This document shows positions 1 through 11,900 of a stretch of 64,000 nt of DNA, piece after piece. A program made the translations under genes and the position numbers. The notes beneath the pieces were generated by a model that had not been told where the DNA came from, did no database searches, and saw only the letters and a program-made list of their open reading frames with translations. How positions within the stretch are numbered: the stretch's first letter is position 1; each line of letters starts with the position of its first letter. Location of the stretch: positions 2,361,460-2,425,459 of the forward strand of contig OX345641.1 of assembly GCA_947044365.1 (NCBI GenBank). Reading direction: 5' to 3'. This DNA comes from Petrosia ficiformis (taxonomy: Eukaryota > Porifera > Demospongiae > Haplosclerida > Petrosiidae).

Positions 1-151
1 AGTTTGCTGTATTGAGCGCTTCTGCCCAAAACCTCGGTGACAAAGTGGAACTGGCCAACATTGAATGGACCATTTCTACCAGTGTTCTATTCAGCCTTTC
101 GGCTATGCCATTCTGTTCAGGACACTTAGGAACTCTGTGATGATGTATAAC

Positions 152-478
152 TCAATTCTGTTTCAGATATTCTTCGAACTCTGATGAAGTATATTCACCA
201 CCATTGTCACTTCTAATTACCTTTAGGCATTTTCCTGTTAACTGTTCATCCATAGCCATCCACTTTGTGAATTGGTTGAAGACATCCGACTTGTTTCTCA
301 GCATGTATACCCAGATGTATCGTGTGTAGTCATCAACAAATGTAAGAAAATCTTCAGAACCACTCAGTGACTTTGCGTTGAGTTTTCCACACACGTCCGT
401 GTGCACTAACTCTAGAGGCTCTTTGGCTCTGCTGTTTGAGTTGTTCGCAAAGGGACTTCGATGCTGCTTGCCTTCCAA
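152..478 (-). pseudogene. copia integrase core fragment
   Basis: The 108-codon frame carries the retroviral integrase (rve) signature: HTDVCG with the first catalytic Asp, VDDYTRYIWVYML, then RSDNGGEYTSSEF with the second catalytic Asp. The catalytic Glu region (CPEQNG) is encoded just past an in-frame TGA at about 149-151, in the same frame. The enzyme would insert the element cDNA into the genome; here it is broken. Confidence 0.88.
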
Positions 479-582
479 ACATGATTCACAAAACTGAATC
501 TCCTTTAAGGGAGCATAGTATAGTTATAGCCTTCAACAAGGTTGTCGTGAGCTAACTTCTGTAGGTCTTCATTTGGGAATAG

Positions 583-1086
583 TTAACGACTGGACATTTG
601 ATCAATGATTAAATTGACGTGTACTTGTTCGGTACACACATGATAGAGTTCGTCCTGTAACATACCCACAGCAACCAATTTTTGCCTTCTATCTCTGATG
701 ATACAGTTCGAATTGATGAAGTTCACCTTGTTACCTTTCTCAACAACTTTATGTACACTCAATAGGTTGTAGGATAACTCAGGAACAAATAGTATGTCAG
801 TTAGGGAACACTTCCGAGATCTATTTGAACCATACACAATTCTCACACTCACAGTACCTTGGGCAGTAGCCTTCAGGGAGTGTCCATCCCCTAGTTTTAT
901 TTCTACTGGATGCTTCAGAGGAAACAGCTGGACAAACATATATTTGTTGTTACAGATATGGCTTGTGGCACCAGAGTCAATTATCTGTTTCCTCTGAGAC
1001 TGGCTCAGAACTCCTTTGACTGCTAATGCATGTTTTACCACAAGTCCCACATCATCACTATCTGAGCTGACATCTGGCACTCCCAC
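583..1086 (-). pseudogene. copia aspartic protease / GAG-pre-integrase region fragment
   Basis: The frame contains IIDSGATSHICNN, the catalytic D-S/T-G of copia proteases, followed by KLGDGHSLKATAQGTV and ILFVPELSYNLLSVHK, which are standard copia landmarks. Its end (DELYHVCTEQ) enters the pre-integrase region. It is separated from the integrase frame by frame changes between 480 and 583. Confidence 0.88.
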
Positions 1087-1182
1087 TGTTTTGATACTGT
1101 TGACCTTGTGGGTTGTTCCATCTCCAGTCGCAAACTTGCCAGATCTTGATTGACTATGTGACTGACTCTTTTCATATTCTCG

Positions 1183-1224
1183 ACAGTTTCGTTTAATGTG
1201 TCCAAACCTTTTACAATAATAACA
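1183..1224 (-). other. CCHC zinc knuckle of copia gag
   Basis: The minus strand encodes CYYCKRFGHIKRNC, a CX2CX4HX4C nucleic-acid-binding knuckle, located between the gag core and the protease as expected in copia elements. Confidence 0.85.
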
Positions 1225-1480
1225 CTGAGGTCCTTTTTTTGTGTTTCACGGTCATTGCCTCTTCTTTCGTCCTTCCAGATCTGCTACGGTCTTTAAGTTT
1301 CTGCTCTTCATGTAGTAGTCGCTCAATGACATTCTCCATTTTAGGAACATCACTGCTTGCCTTCAGTGCGGTTACAAGTATGTTGAAAGACTCGGGTAGA
1401 CTGGCCAAAAGGTATATAACACGATCATTATCGTCAATGTTGTCTCCTACCACAGCTAGTTCGTTGAACAGTTCTGTCAT
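1211..1480 (-). pseudogene. copia gag core (UBN2-like) fragment
   Basis: Residues such as YLLASLPESFNILVTALK and VIERLLHEEQKLKDRS match the C-terminal half of copia gag (UBN2 family). A frame change separates it from the N-terminal gag sequence at about 1760-1860. Confidence 0.85.
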
Positions 1481-1860
1481 GGCTTAAATATGGTCTTGGA
1501 CAGATTGTCCTTCTCGTAATTGTACGGAATGCAGCTTGCGCCGAAGGGCAAGGCGGTTGGCCCAGGTATTCTTCTGGAACTGGTTGGATAGCATTGTCCA
1601 TACGGTGACTTGATCTCGGGGGGTCTCCAATTAGGTAGAGCAAAGACAGACCAATTGATAACATGACAGTAGCCAGGGCATGGTCTTTTCTTGTTTCAAA
1701 CTTTGACCAACGTTCAGCGCTGGCATTTTCAGGTAACGTCTCAGATCCTATTTACTATTCCCCAAAGTCCATCCTTCATGAGTGCCAATTGACATTGTAC
1801 TTTCCACGTCGGAAAATTAGCACCAGTCAGAGGAACAATAGATACATATTTGTCAGACAT

Positions 1861-2084
1861 GCTGGGCTCATAACCTGAAGAAAATGATTCCGACGTTGAT
1901 TAAACGATTTTTACTAAGATAACCTCAATACATTTCAGAGTAACAAATGATCAGAATTCAAACGTATTTATAATCAAAAGGCATGACAAGGGAAAAACCC
2001 TAAATACATGTGGGTGTATGTATAGTTACAAAATAATAATTAACATGTAGTATAACTAGTTCTGTTAAGTGCTTTCCCAACAAT
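1861..2084 (-). repeat. Probable copia 5' LTR with primer-binding site
   Basis: Immediately upstream of the gag ATG the minus strand reads GGTTATGAGCCCAGC (1861-1875). This is complementary to the anticodon arm of initiator tRNA-Met, the half-tRNA primer type known from Drosophila copia. It follows a CA dinucleotide (LTR end at 1876). The distal LTR edge is not defined; unrelated LINE sequence begins at about 2085, so the LTR would be at most about 209 bp. Confidence 0.6.
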
Positions 2085-3085
2085 AACAAATAAGGTAAAT
2101 CTAATTATAAGTGATACAAGTGTTTTTAAGAGAGCATTTAAATGAAGCAAGCGTGGATGACAAGACAACAAAAGAGGATAGGGAATTCCACAAAGGGAAT
2201 GCAGTAATGAAAAAAAAAAGAGCATCTAAATGAAAACATGTTAAAGCGAGGATAATACTAAGACATATATTATTATGGGAATGACAGATGGATGAATACA
2301 GATAATGTGTGAAAAAATCAACAGGATTTAAAATACAAAGATGATTAAGAATTTTGTAATAAAGTACTAATTTTTGAAAAGAACGTCTACCTGATAAAGG
2401 TTGTTTGTCTATAGTAAATACAGAAGCAGTAGCTCCCAGTCTCTGAATATAATGTTTTTTTTTGGCAAATGACCGAACACTTTCTAGGGCATTAATTTGA
2501 TTCTTTTGATAAGGATCCCAAACAGAGCTACAATAATCCAGTTGAGGAAGAACTAATTGCTTATAAAGGTTAGTAACAACTTGAGAGGGAGAACAATGAA
2601 ACTGTCGATATATAAAGCCAAGTTTTTTGTTTAGCTTTTCTACATGTTAAATCAATCATAATATGTCATAACACATGGTAACTCTAAGATAATAATAAGA
2701 TGAAACAACTTCAATCACACGGGCATCAAGTGTAAGGTTAGGTTTAGGTGGGATTCTTGACCTTGAAATAACAAGGGATTTGGTCTTGTTTTGATTGATG
2801 ATAAGGGCATTCATCTTGATCCACTTAATAATAGCAAAGATGTCTAGCTGCAGTCAATGGCTTACAATTTCAAGCATGTTTATATTTAGCCCAAGCATGA
2901 GTGGAGTTGGAGCAAACAGCTTGATGGTAAAAGGGTACTTTCTTTCTAATGAGAGACACAATATCTTTAGTAATCCAGGGCAGACGCTTGCTAGTCGTAA
3001 CTATTTGATTGGGTATCATTTTTGACATAATATTTACGAAGGAAGAGATCAAAGAGGTATTGATGGCACAGACATTATTACATCC
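2085..3085 (-). mobile_element. LINE (non-LTR retrotransposon) fragment, copy 1, internally deleted
   Basis: The sequence is collinear with the fuller copies at 7721-9585 and 50107-51945, but lacks about 1 kb of reverse transcriptase between about 2860 and 2875. It keeps the C-terminal domain typical of Jockey/CR1-type LINEs (long frame rich in Leu with LDYCSSVWDPY-like residues, about 2450-2660) and the linker upstream of RT (VTTSKRLPWITKDIVSLIRK, about 2930-3050). It is antisense to the ankyrin gene and lies directly upstream of the first ANK exon. Confidence 0.8.
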
Positions 3086-3204
3086 TGGATATACATAATA
3101 TATATTTAATTATTTATAAATAATTATTGTTTGTATCACAGAGTCAGTTTTGTGTTTCAAAATTGACTTATCATTTTTAAAGTTTAATGTCTTGTTCACT
3201 ACAG

Positions 3205-4179
3205 GAGGGAAGAAGTTCTTTACATGTAGCTATAGAGAAAGGTCAGACTGACATTGTCAATATACTAATAACACATGGTGCCAATGTGCATACAAAGGAT
3301 AGGGTAAGGAACTTGTAATAGATACATGTGCTTATCTATACTTGTGTTTCAAAGTTGTATTTATAATTTTAAGTGGTACAACTACATTAGATGATGTTCA
3401 TGTGTAATGGAACTGTTTTATTCACTACAGTATGGAAGAAGTCCTTTAGATGTAGCTACAGAGAAAGGTCACACTGCTGTTGTTGATATCTTAGTAAAAC
3501 ATGGTGCCGATGTCAATACAAAGGATGGGGTAAGGAACTTGTTACTTGTATGAATTTATGATTTTAAGTAGTGCAACTATATTAGATGATGTTCATGTGT
3601 AATGACACTGTATTATTCACTACAGTATGGAAGAAGTCCTTTACAAGTAGCTGTAGAGAAAGGTCACATTGATGTTATTGATATCTTAGGAACACATGGT
3701 GCTAATGTGGATACAATGGATTGGGTAAGGAACTTGGAATAGATACATGTGCTTATATACTTTTGTTTCAAAGTTGTATTGATGATTTGTAAGTAGTGCA
3801 ACTATATTAGATGATGTTCATGTGTAATGAAACTGTTTGATGTCTTGTTCACTACAGTATGACACAAGTCCTTTACATCTAGCTATAAAGAAAGGTCAGA
3901 CTGACATTGTCAATATACTAATAACACATGGTGCCAATGTGCATACAAAGGATAGGGTAAGGAACTTGTAATAGATACATATGCTTATGTACATGTACTT
4001 GTGTTTCAAAGTTATATTGATGATTTTTAAGTAGTGCAACTATATTAAAATTAATAATGATCATGTGTTTTATTATTTATTCACTACAGGAAGGCAGAAA
4101 TCCTTTACATGAAGCTGCATCGAATGGTCAGGCTGAAATTATTAATATCTTAGTAACACATGGTGCCAATGTGGATAGT
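3205..4179 (+). CDS. Unit 1 ankyrin exons 1-5
   Basis: Four 99-bp exons (3205, 3431, 3626, 3858) and one 90-bp exon (4090) each encode one ankyrin repeat. Each follows the acceptor CACTACAG and precedes GTAAGG. Introns of about 100-135 bp are themselves near-copies of each other (GATGATGTTCATGTGTAATG recurs in each), showing that exon and intron were duplicated together. Confidence 0.85.
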
Positions 4180-5908
4180 GTAAGGAACTTTACATAATAT
4201 TATAATCGGTTGCAAGCATTGCAATGCAATTGGATTGTAGTATGAACTAATCTGTAAATTTAAAATGTTTTAAATAATATATTTCATTTCAAAAATAATT
4301 ATATGGCATTTTTTTTCTAACCGTTATAGTTAGTACTTCAGAAAGCAAACAATCGGGAAGTGTTTGAGATACTTGCGTCACAGAAAAAAAAGGTAGGTTT
4401 AATGGAAATTTAATACAGAAGGTTTTTTTTAATTCAGTGGATCCTCCCATAGTGTACATTCCTTGATACAAGGAACAATCATTTGTACACACTGATCTTC
4501 AATGTGTTCACACCCTCTAATTACAGACGCTTCTATTCTCTACACAATGGATGATAGATATGGTGTGGATATTTAAAGATAGGGTAAAATTTACTCCATA
4601 AAACATACAATTAATGGGTTTGTGTAATTAAAAATTCATGTGAAATTACTGCAATGCCTTTTTATGATGAGTATTTTTAACCTTTAGAGAACTGAGCTTG
4701 TTTTTCAAAATTCTTCTCGTTTCCAACACTGGCGTCTCTATTTCATATATTTTGGCCACTGTTGACTTTCTCTATCACAAAGTTGGCTCCTTTTCTGACA
4801 TGTAGTACTATTTCTACCAACTTGCTTACTGGGACTCGAAAGTCAAAAGTGCTTTGTAGGATTAAATCTTATGCAGTGCTCTCCCTCTTTTGACTGGAAC
4901 TGGTGCAAACAAAATGACCCCACTGCATGTTGGCACCAATTGCACCCATGATTTCGTGTTTTACAGCTAGCAAAATGCCTCAACTACCCACCAGAGTGCA
5001 TAGGTAGGGGTCACTGAAACCACAAGTTGAGTGGGCAGCTAGTGGGCTGTGCCCGCTTTGAATCCCCATTAACGGTGCGTACCCCCTTCAAAAATTCACC
5101 CATACTCATTATTTAGGCCAAAGGGCGGCCAAAAAACAATCAACTTTTTTAGCCATTTTCATGGGCTTGTCCTGGACATCAATTACAAGTATTGGGAGTG
5201 CATTGTAATGCTAGGAACACATGCTCCCAACCGCATAGGGGTCAAATGTCACTTATATGTGACATTGGTGCTCTAAGGGTTAATAATTTGTGTACTGCAT
5301 TCCATAAAAAAATCCTTTGTGATCATCTATAAGATTGCAATGAAAACTACATAACCCTGAATAAATGACACATCTGTGCAAAGTACACAAGCACCTATCC
5401 AAATGGTGCATGCTGAAATTCTACATTTTCATAATTTATTTTGTTACATGTTATTATATTCATGTTTAGATTTTAATTGTAAATGTTTGTAACATGTTTG
5501 ACTAAACTTGTATTTGTTATCAACAGGATGATCATCTTGTGAATGTAATTAGTCTAAAAGAAGAAGTTGATGAACTTGAAGATCTAATCAAGAAAGGAGC
5601 AAATCCTGTAGGTTGAAATACCAATAAACTATATTTACAGTCTAAAATCCAATTCCTGTCATTAATTTACATGATTCTTTAGTTAGAAATGTGATTTGTA
5701 AAATAATCAACAGAGCATGTACAGCATAAAAGAGTAAGACCGCAAAACAGAAAACAGACAGGACTTATAGCAAGTAGCTGGAGACGACCAGACTAAACCA
5801 AATACATAAACATAGATGAATTGTCTCTCAGTTCACAATGTACAGACTACCCATGAGATTGAGGGTGTAGCCCAAGAACAATTATCTCAACTGCCTCCAA
5901 ACAGGGCT

Positions 5909-5944
<36 letters not shown>

Positions 5945-8900
5945 TTTATACCATGGTAACACAGAGCTATGCAATTAAACAGCCCTGTTGTCAAGTAGAA
6001 GCCATAGTACTACACTAGTTAGTATTAACTGCAAAAACTCAAAATACAATTAGTAGCTAGATAAATCTTCCCTCTCTACAGGCACGTTATGGGCATATAT
6101 CACCCGCTGTACATTAAAGGTTACCATGGTGATCACCCATGCAACATTAATAGCAATACTATTACTACAGATTGTAAGTAATATTCTGTTACTTTGTTTA
6201 GAATAGAGCTTTGCTAGAAGCAGTAAAATTGAATGATATCACCATTGTTGAGAGACTAATAAAGTGTGGAGCTAATATTAACTACTGTGATGAGACAGTA
6301 AGTTCATTGTAGACGCATAATAATTATGTTGATTTTTAAGACATGATAAACAAATTTGTTTAGTACATGAGTAGAAACACCACATATTTTCATAACATTA
6401 CTAGCTAAGAATACAATGTTTCGACACTACTAGAGTATGAAGGTACTAAAAGATTATAGCACTTTGTCAATGAAAGTAACCAAATGAGTGTTTTAGAATG
6501 ATGTCTAAGATTGCTGTCAAAGACTAAGATCACTTTGATATTGATTGAACCCTAGCCACGAAGGAACCCTAACCCTACCCTAAATGAACCATATAATGAT
6601 ATTCATGAGATTTTGATGGCAATGTTGAACATAAATAAATATTTAGTGATATTCATTTATAATGTTCATTACCTTTGCCACAAAGAGTAGGCAGAAGGTT
6701 ATAGTAATCATATTGTGTGTCTGTGTGTCTTGCAAACATTTGGTAAAACTATGAACATTGGTGGCTCAAGCAAGCTACTGGCAGACTTCAGATTATACAA
6801 GGAGCAGAAATAAGAATAGGCTTTTGCTAAAACCTTTCAGTTATAAGGGTATGGCAATTTATATCACTCACATTACTGTTTCCAGACTTGAGAAAACTCC
6901 TGTGGACAACTAGACACATGTAAACATAACTTCCACTGTATCATGGCTATTGCTAGCAAAGCACAGCATTAAATCAAACACAATTGAGGTAGTTTTGCTA
7001 CAACATCGAGCACTGGCTCTAAGCATTCTTGCCATAAAAGTTACCACCTATTTGAAGTCATGTGTTGTGCACGTGATTCACACATGTTTAAGCGTTTTCA
7101 CACTTTTAACTCTTTTCAGAAGAGTCTTTTGGGACTTCCCTTTGTTGAATAATTTTTTTTTTAACAATATTAATGCCATTCGAATGACAATGGGTAGGTC
7201 AGATAGCCCAGAGCTAATGAAATGGCTTCCCCGGGAAACAAAACAAGTGTATATAGAGAAAAAAACATCCCTATGATTGCTTTACAAATTGAAGTGAAGA
7301 TAAAAGTATCCCTATGATTGCTTTGTGGTGTCCAGCATTCAGTAATCATGGCTGACTTCATCAAGCATGAACTTATTATAGTTATTATCTACTCTCCTGA
7401 CATTTCAAAGGACCTTGTAGAACTTTAGTAATATATTTCGGGCAGAATAGCTAGCTATTAGTTCCAGTTTCTACGTAAGATACTTAGCTACAGGCAGCTT
7501 TCTTTCTGCTGGTCCGTAGAGCTCGAGAGCACGTTCTTTTACGCGCCACACCCATTAATTGACCGAGCCCCCGGGAATGACGCAACTTCCTTAACTACTT
7601 ATACAACGCATACTCGCGCAAGTGGACACAAGAAAATATATATATAATTATGTATATATATATATATACATTAAACCCCGTGGAAAGCAATCATAGGGAT
7701 GGCCCTACGGGCCATAAAAAAGTTACAACAAATAAGGTAAATCTAATTATAAGTGATACAAGTGTTTTTAAGAGAGCATTTAAATGAAGTAAGCGTGGAT
7801 GACTGTCAAGACAACAAAAGAGGATAGGGAAGGGATTGCAGTAATGAAACAAAAAAGAGTATCTAAATGAAAACATGTTAAAGCGAGGATAATACAAAGA
7901 CATAGTATGGGAATGACAGATGGATGAATACAGATAATTTGTGAAAAAATCAACAGGGTTTAAAATAGAAACATGATTAAGAATTTTGTAATAAAGAACT
8001 AATTTTTGAAAAGAACGTCTACCTGATAAAGGTTGTATGTCTATAGTAGATAGAGAAGCAGTAGCTCCCAGTCTCTGAATATAATGTTTTTGGCAAAAAC
8101 TGAACGCTTTCTAGGGCATTAATTTGGTTCTTTTGATAAGGATCCCAAACAGAGCTACAATAATCCAGTTGAGGAAGAAGTAATTGCTTATAAACGTTGG
8201 TAACAACTTGAGAGGGAGAACAAGGAAACTGTCGATATATAAAGCCAAGTTTCTGTTTAGCTTTTCTACATATTAAATCAATCATAATATGTCATAACAC
8301 ATGGTAACTCTAAGATAATAATAAGATGAGACGACTTCAATCACACGGGCATCAAGTGTAAGGTTAGGTTTAGGGGATTCTTGACCTTGAAATAACAAGG
8401 GATTTGGTTTTGTTTTGATTGATGATAAGGCCATTCATCTTTATCCACTTAGAAATAGCAAAGATGTCTAGCTGCAGTCAAGGGCTTATATAACACGATA
8501 TCATCAGTATTAAGAACCAACTTAGTTCCCTTTGTTAAAGGGACTTTGAATAAGCCGTTCATATAAATGGTTAAAAGCAGTGGACCAAGGATGGAACCTT
8601 GGGTAACACCAGAAGATACATCTTGGGGTGATGAGGTCCGACCATTTAAAAGGACTCACTGTTTCTTTCCTGAAAGGTAATCCTTAAACCAACAATGAAG
8701 AAGGCCTGTAATACCAATCTTATGAAGATAGAAGAGAAGTAACAAATGTGAAACATGATAAAATGCTTCAGAGAGGTCAAAAAAGATCACAGCAGTGGAC
8801 ACAATTGTCTTGTGCCAGTCATGTGTGACATAAAGAAGAGCTTCCTGTGTAGAACTACCTGGATGAAAGCCAAACTGGCAATCAGATATGAGGGAGTGAG

Positions 8901-11900
8901 TATGAATGAACGAAGAACTTCATTATGTACAATTCTTTCCAAAATTTTGGACAAAGGATATTGGTCTATAGTTACATGCTTGAGCAGAGTCTCCATCTTT
9001 GTAAATGGAGGTAATATAAGACATTTTCCACTGACTACCAAGAAATAGGGATTTGTTAAACATTTCAGTGATACAGGAAATAATGGAAGGGGCAGTATGT
9101 TGAAATACCATCAGGACCTGTAGGCGTGTTGGCTTTAAATTAATAAGCAATTAAATCATCATTGGTAGAGCACCTTGTATTTGAAACAGTTTTGGGAGGA
9201 AAAGGAGGTGGTGAAGAAAAGGATGAAGGAGAAGTCTGAGGGAGAAGTTAGAACAAAAATGTGAGTTAAGTAGATCAGTTTTGGTAGAATCGTTATGAGG
9301 TTGTTTATCATTAAAATGAAGTGTATCTGGCACACACTGTCTGTGGCCATAGGTAGATCGATATAGAGAACAAAATTTTTTGGGGAATTTTCAGACTGGC
9401 AGAAAAAGAGAGTAGAAAATCTGATTTCTAGTGAGAGACACAATATCTTCAGTAATCCAGGGGAGACACTAAGCTTACTAGTGGTAACTATCTAATTGGG
9501 TATCATTTTTGACATAAGATTTAGGAAGGAAGAGATCCAGGAGGTATATAATGATAGCACAGACATCAATACCTCCTGGATATACATAATACATAACATA
9601 ATTTATTATATTTAAATTATTTATAAATAATTATTGTTTGTATGACAAAGTCAATTTTGTGTTTTAAAATTGACTTTATCATTTTTAATGTCTTGTTCAC
9701 TGCAGGATGGAAGAAGTACTTTAGGTGTAGCTGTAGGGAAAGGTCAGACTGCCATTGTGGATATCTTACTAAAACATGGTGCGGCCTCCACACATTCATG
9801 GGATAAGGTGAGGAACGTGTAATAGATACATGTGCTTATCTATATTTGTGTTTCAAAGTTTAAGTAGTGCAAATATATGAGATGATGTTCATGAGTTGTT
9901 GTTGATATCTTACTAAAACATGGTGCCATATACGAATAAATTTTATATTGTGAGAAACATGTAATAGATACATTTCAAAGGGAGAGTTGCCAACATGTAC
10001 TCAAGGCGGATCTAGAGGGGGGTGGAGCTGGCACATGCCTCCCCCCTAAATTGCACACGCCAACTTGGTAATGACTGTTTGATGGCTAAAAAAACAAGTA
10101 GAATTACTTCCAGCTATAACAAGAAAGGTATTCATTTATACTTAGTATCAAGTAGTATTTTGAATACATAGTATATGTAATATATATATGTAGTTGAAAA
10201 GTTGGTATAACTCCCAGATTGCACCATATTGCTATTTTCAGGTGACCAAAATGAAATTTTCCTAGGAGGGGGTGGGGGGATGTTTCCACACCGGCCCCCC
10301 TACAACCATGGAAATTATACCACCCCCCTTAATCTCAAATCCTGAATCCGCCCCTGGTACTATATAACAGAATGCTGCCACAGTTCCGACTGATGTGCCA
10401 TTGAACTCAATACTGTCGCAACCCCTCATGTACAGACACTCTGCTACTCTGTACAATGGATGCCAGTCACACTGTATGGCCCTAACTTTTTGCGAGTAAA
10501 CTTTTTATGTTTTGACAATATTCAACTATTTTGTGATAAATTGTTGCATTCACCAAAAATGATCACACATGTGACTATTATTTTTGGGAATAAAATTTTT
10601 ACAGTCTGTCAGTTTTCACGAAAATTGGAAATTTATAGCCCGCGAATGTTTAGGACTATATGATACTCCCTTTATACAATATTACAAATAAATAACCTCT
10701 ATACTTTTTTGAAAGTTATGAAAACAACATGCAACAAAAGTATACACTAGAATAATGAAAAACATTTTCAATAAAAATAAAAAAAGATGTAGGGATGACA
10801 ATACCTAAGAAGCATGCAAACAAAGTTGGGAGGCTAACATAGAACCCAAAATTAAACAAACCACTTCCATTTAACTCTACATAAGTACAGCTGTTTGTAT
10901 TTTGCTTTGTAATGGTGTAAGTACTTATGTAGGATTATATGGAAGTGGTTTGTTTAATTTTGGGTCCTATGTTACATTTATCCAGCAAGATCTTGAGACT
11001 GAATAACTCTCTCTAGTTTAGAATAGCACAACAAATCTGTCTTTATTATTGTGTTCCCACTCCAAATGAAGCACCTTGCCACAAGTTGCTTCTCATACTA
11101 CTTTGTAAACATGGTATCCTTTTATATACAAATTCACTTCCAACATTCAGTTTCTTGAGGTCCAACTATAGATTGACTAGCCATAAAAACTTAGCATGAA
11201 AGGTACTAGTGTGAAGTGTGCATGCGCATGCTCCGTGATATCACATGTTAACTCCTGAGATAAGGATACTTCGTTACAATGGACAAAAGGGGCCATCCCA
11301 ATAATAGTGTACTCTTTACAGGGGTTTTACTGTATTTATAATTTTAAGTAGTGCAACTATATTAGATGATGTTCATGTGTAATGAAACTGTTTAATGGCT
11401 TGTTCACTACAGTATGGAAAAACACTTTTACATGTTGCAGCAGAGAAAGGTCACACTGATGTTGTTGATATCTTAGTAAAACATGGTGAATATATGGACA
11501 TGGATACAAAGCATAGGGTAAGTGACTTGTAATATATGCATGTGCTTACACACTGTGCCTCAAGTTGTGTAGTTATATACATGAATATTAATTAATGCAA
11601 CTATTAGAAGATAGATATTAACTATTTTTAATGTTACTGCAGAAAAGCAAAAGTGCTTTACATCTGGCTGCAGAGAGTGGTCATACTGACATCAGTGGCA
11701 TAACCAAAGGGAGCATACTGGGGCAGGTGTCCCACCAACAGCTAACTCAGCCTACCTACCAATCGTGCCTCTGAGTTAATTAGTCTCATGTCAGTATTAT
11801 ACTTGTTACGTCAGGAACGTATTTATTGTTTTCATAGTTAGCAATTGTTATTTTAGTTAATCATAATTGTTATTATAATTGTGCACAACTCATACCTTAT

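Larger units (their letters stand above)
1..1860 (-). pseudogene. Ty1/copia retrotransposon gag-pol, decayed and cut by the window edge
   Basis: Read on the minus strand from an ATG at 1858-1860, the fragments follow copia order: gag N-terminus (start MSDKYVSIVPLTGANFPTWK), a UBN2-type gag region (1211-1480), a CCHC knuckle, a retroviral-type aspartic protease (583-1086) and an integrase core (152-478). Reverse transcriptase would lie beyond position 1. The gag frame shifts near 1560-1760, and the integrase is stopped by a TGA just upstream of 152; after it the same frame resumes with conserved integrase residues (CPEQNG). Gag-protease-integrase order is diagnostic of copia rather than gypsy. 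The element is antisense to the ankyrin genes. It is clearly non-functional as read here. Confidence 0.9.

Noticed and set aside
6530..6590. CCCTAACCCTACCC run as a telomeric repeat
   Set aside because: Only one or two imperfect hexamers, no array; a similar run at 19490 is equally short.
10262..10456. Minus-strand frame with VAECLYMRGCDSIEF, conserved at 52294-52554
   Set aside because: Conservation is explained by recent duplication of the whole intron; no start, splice signal or domain supports a gene.
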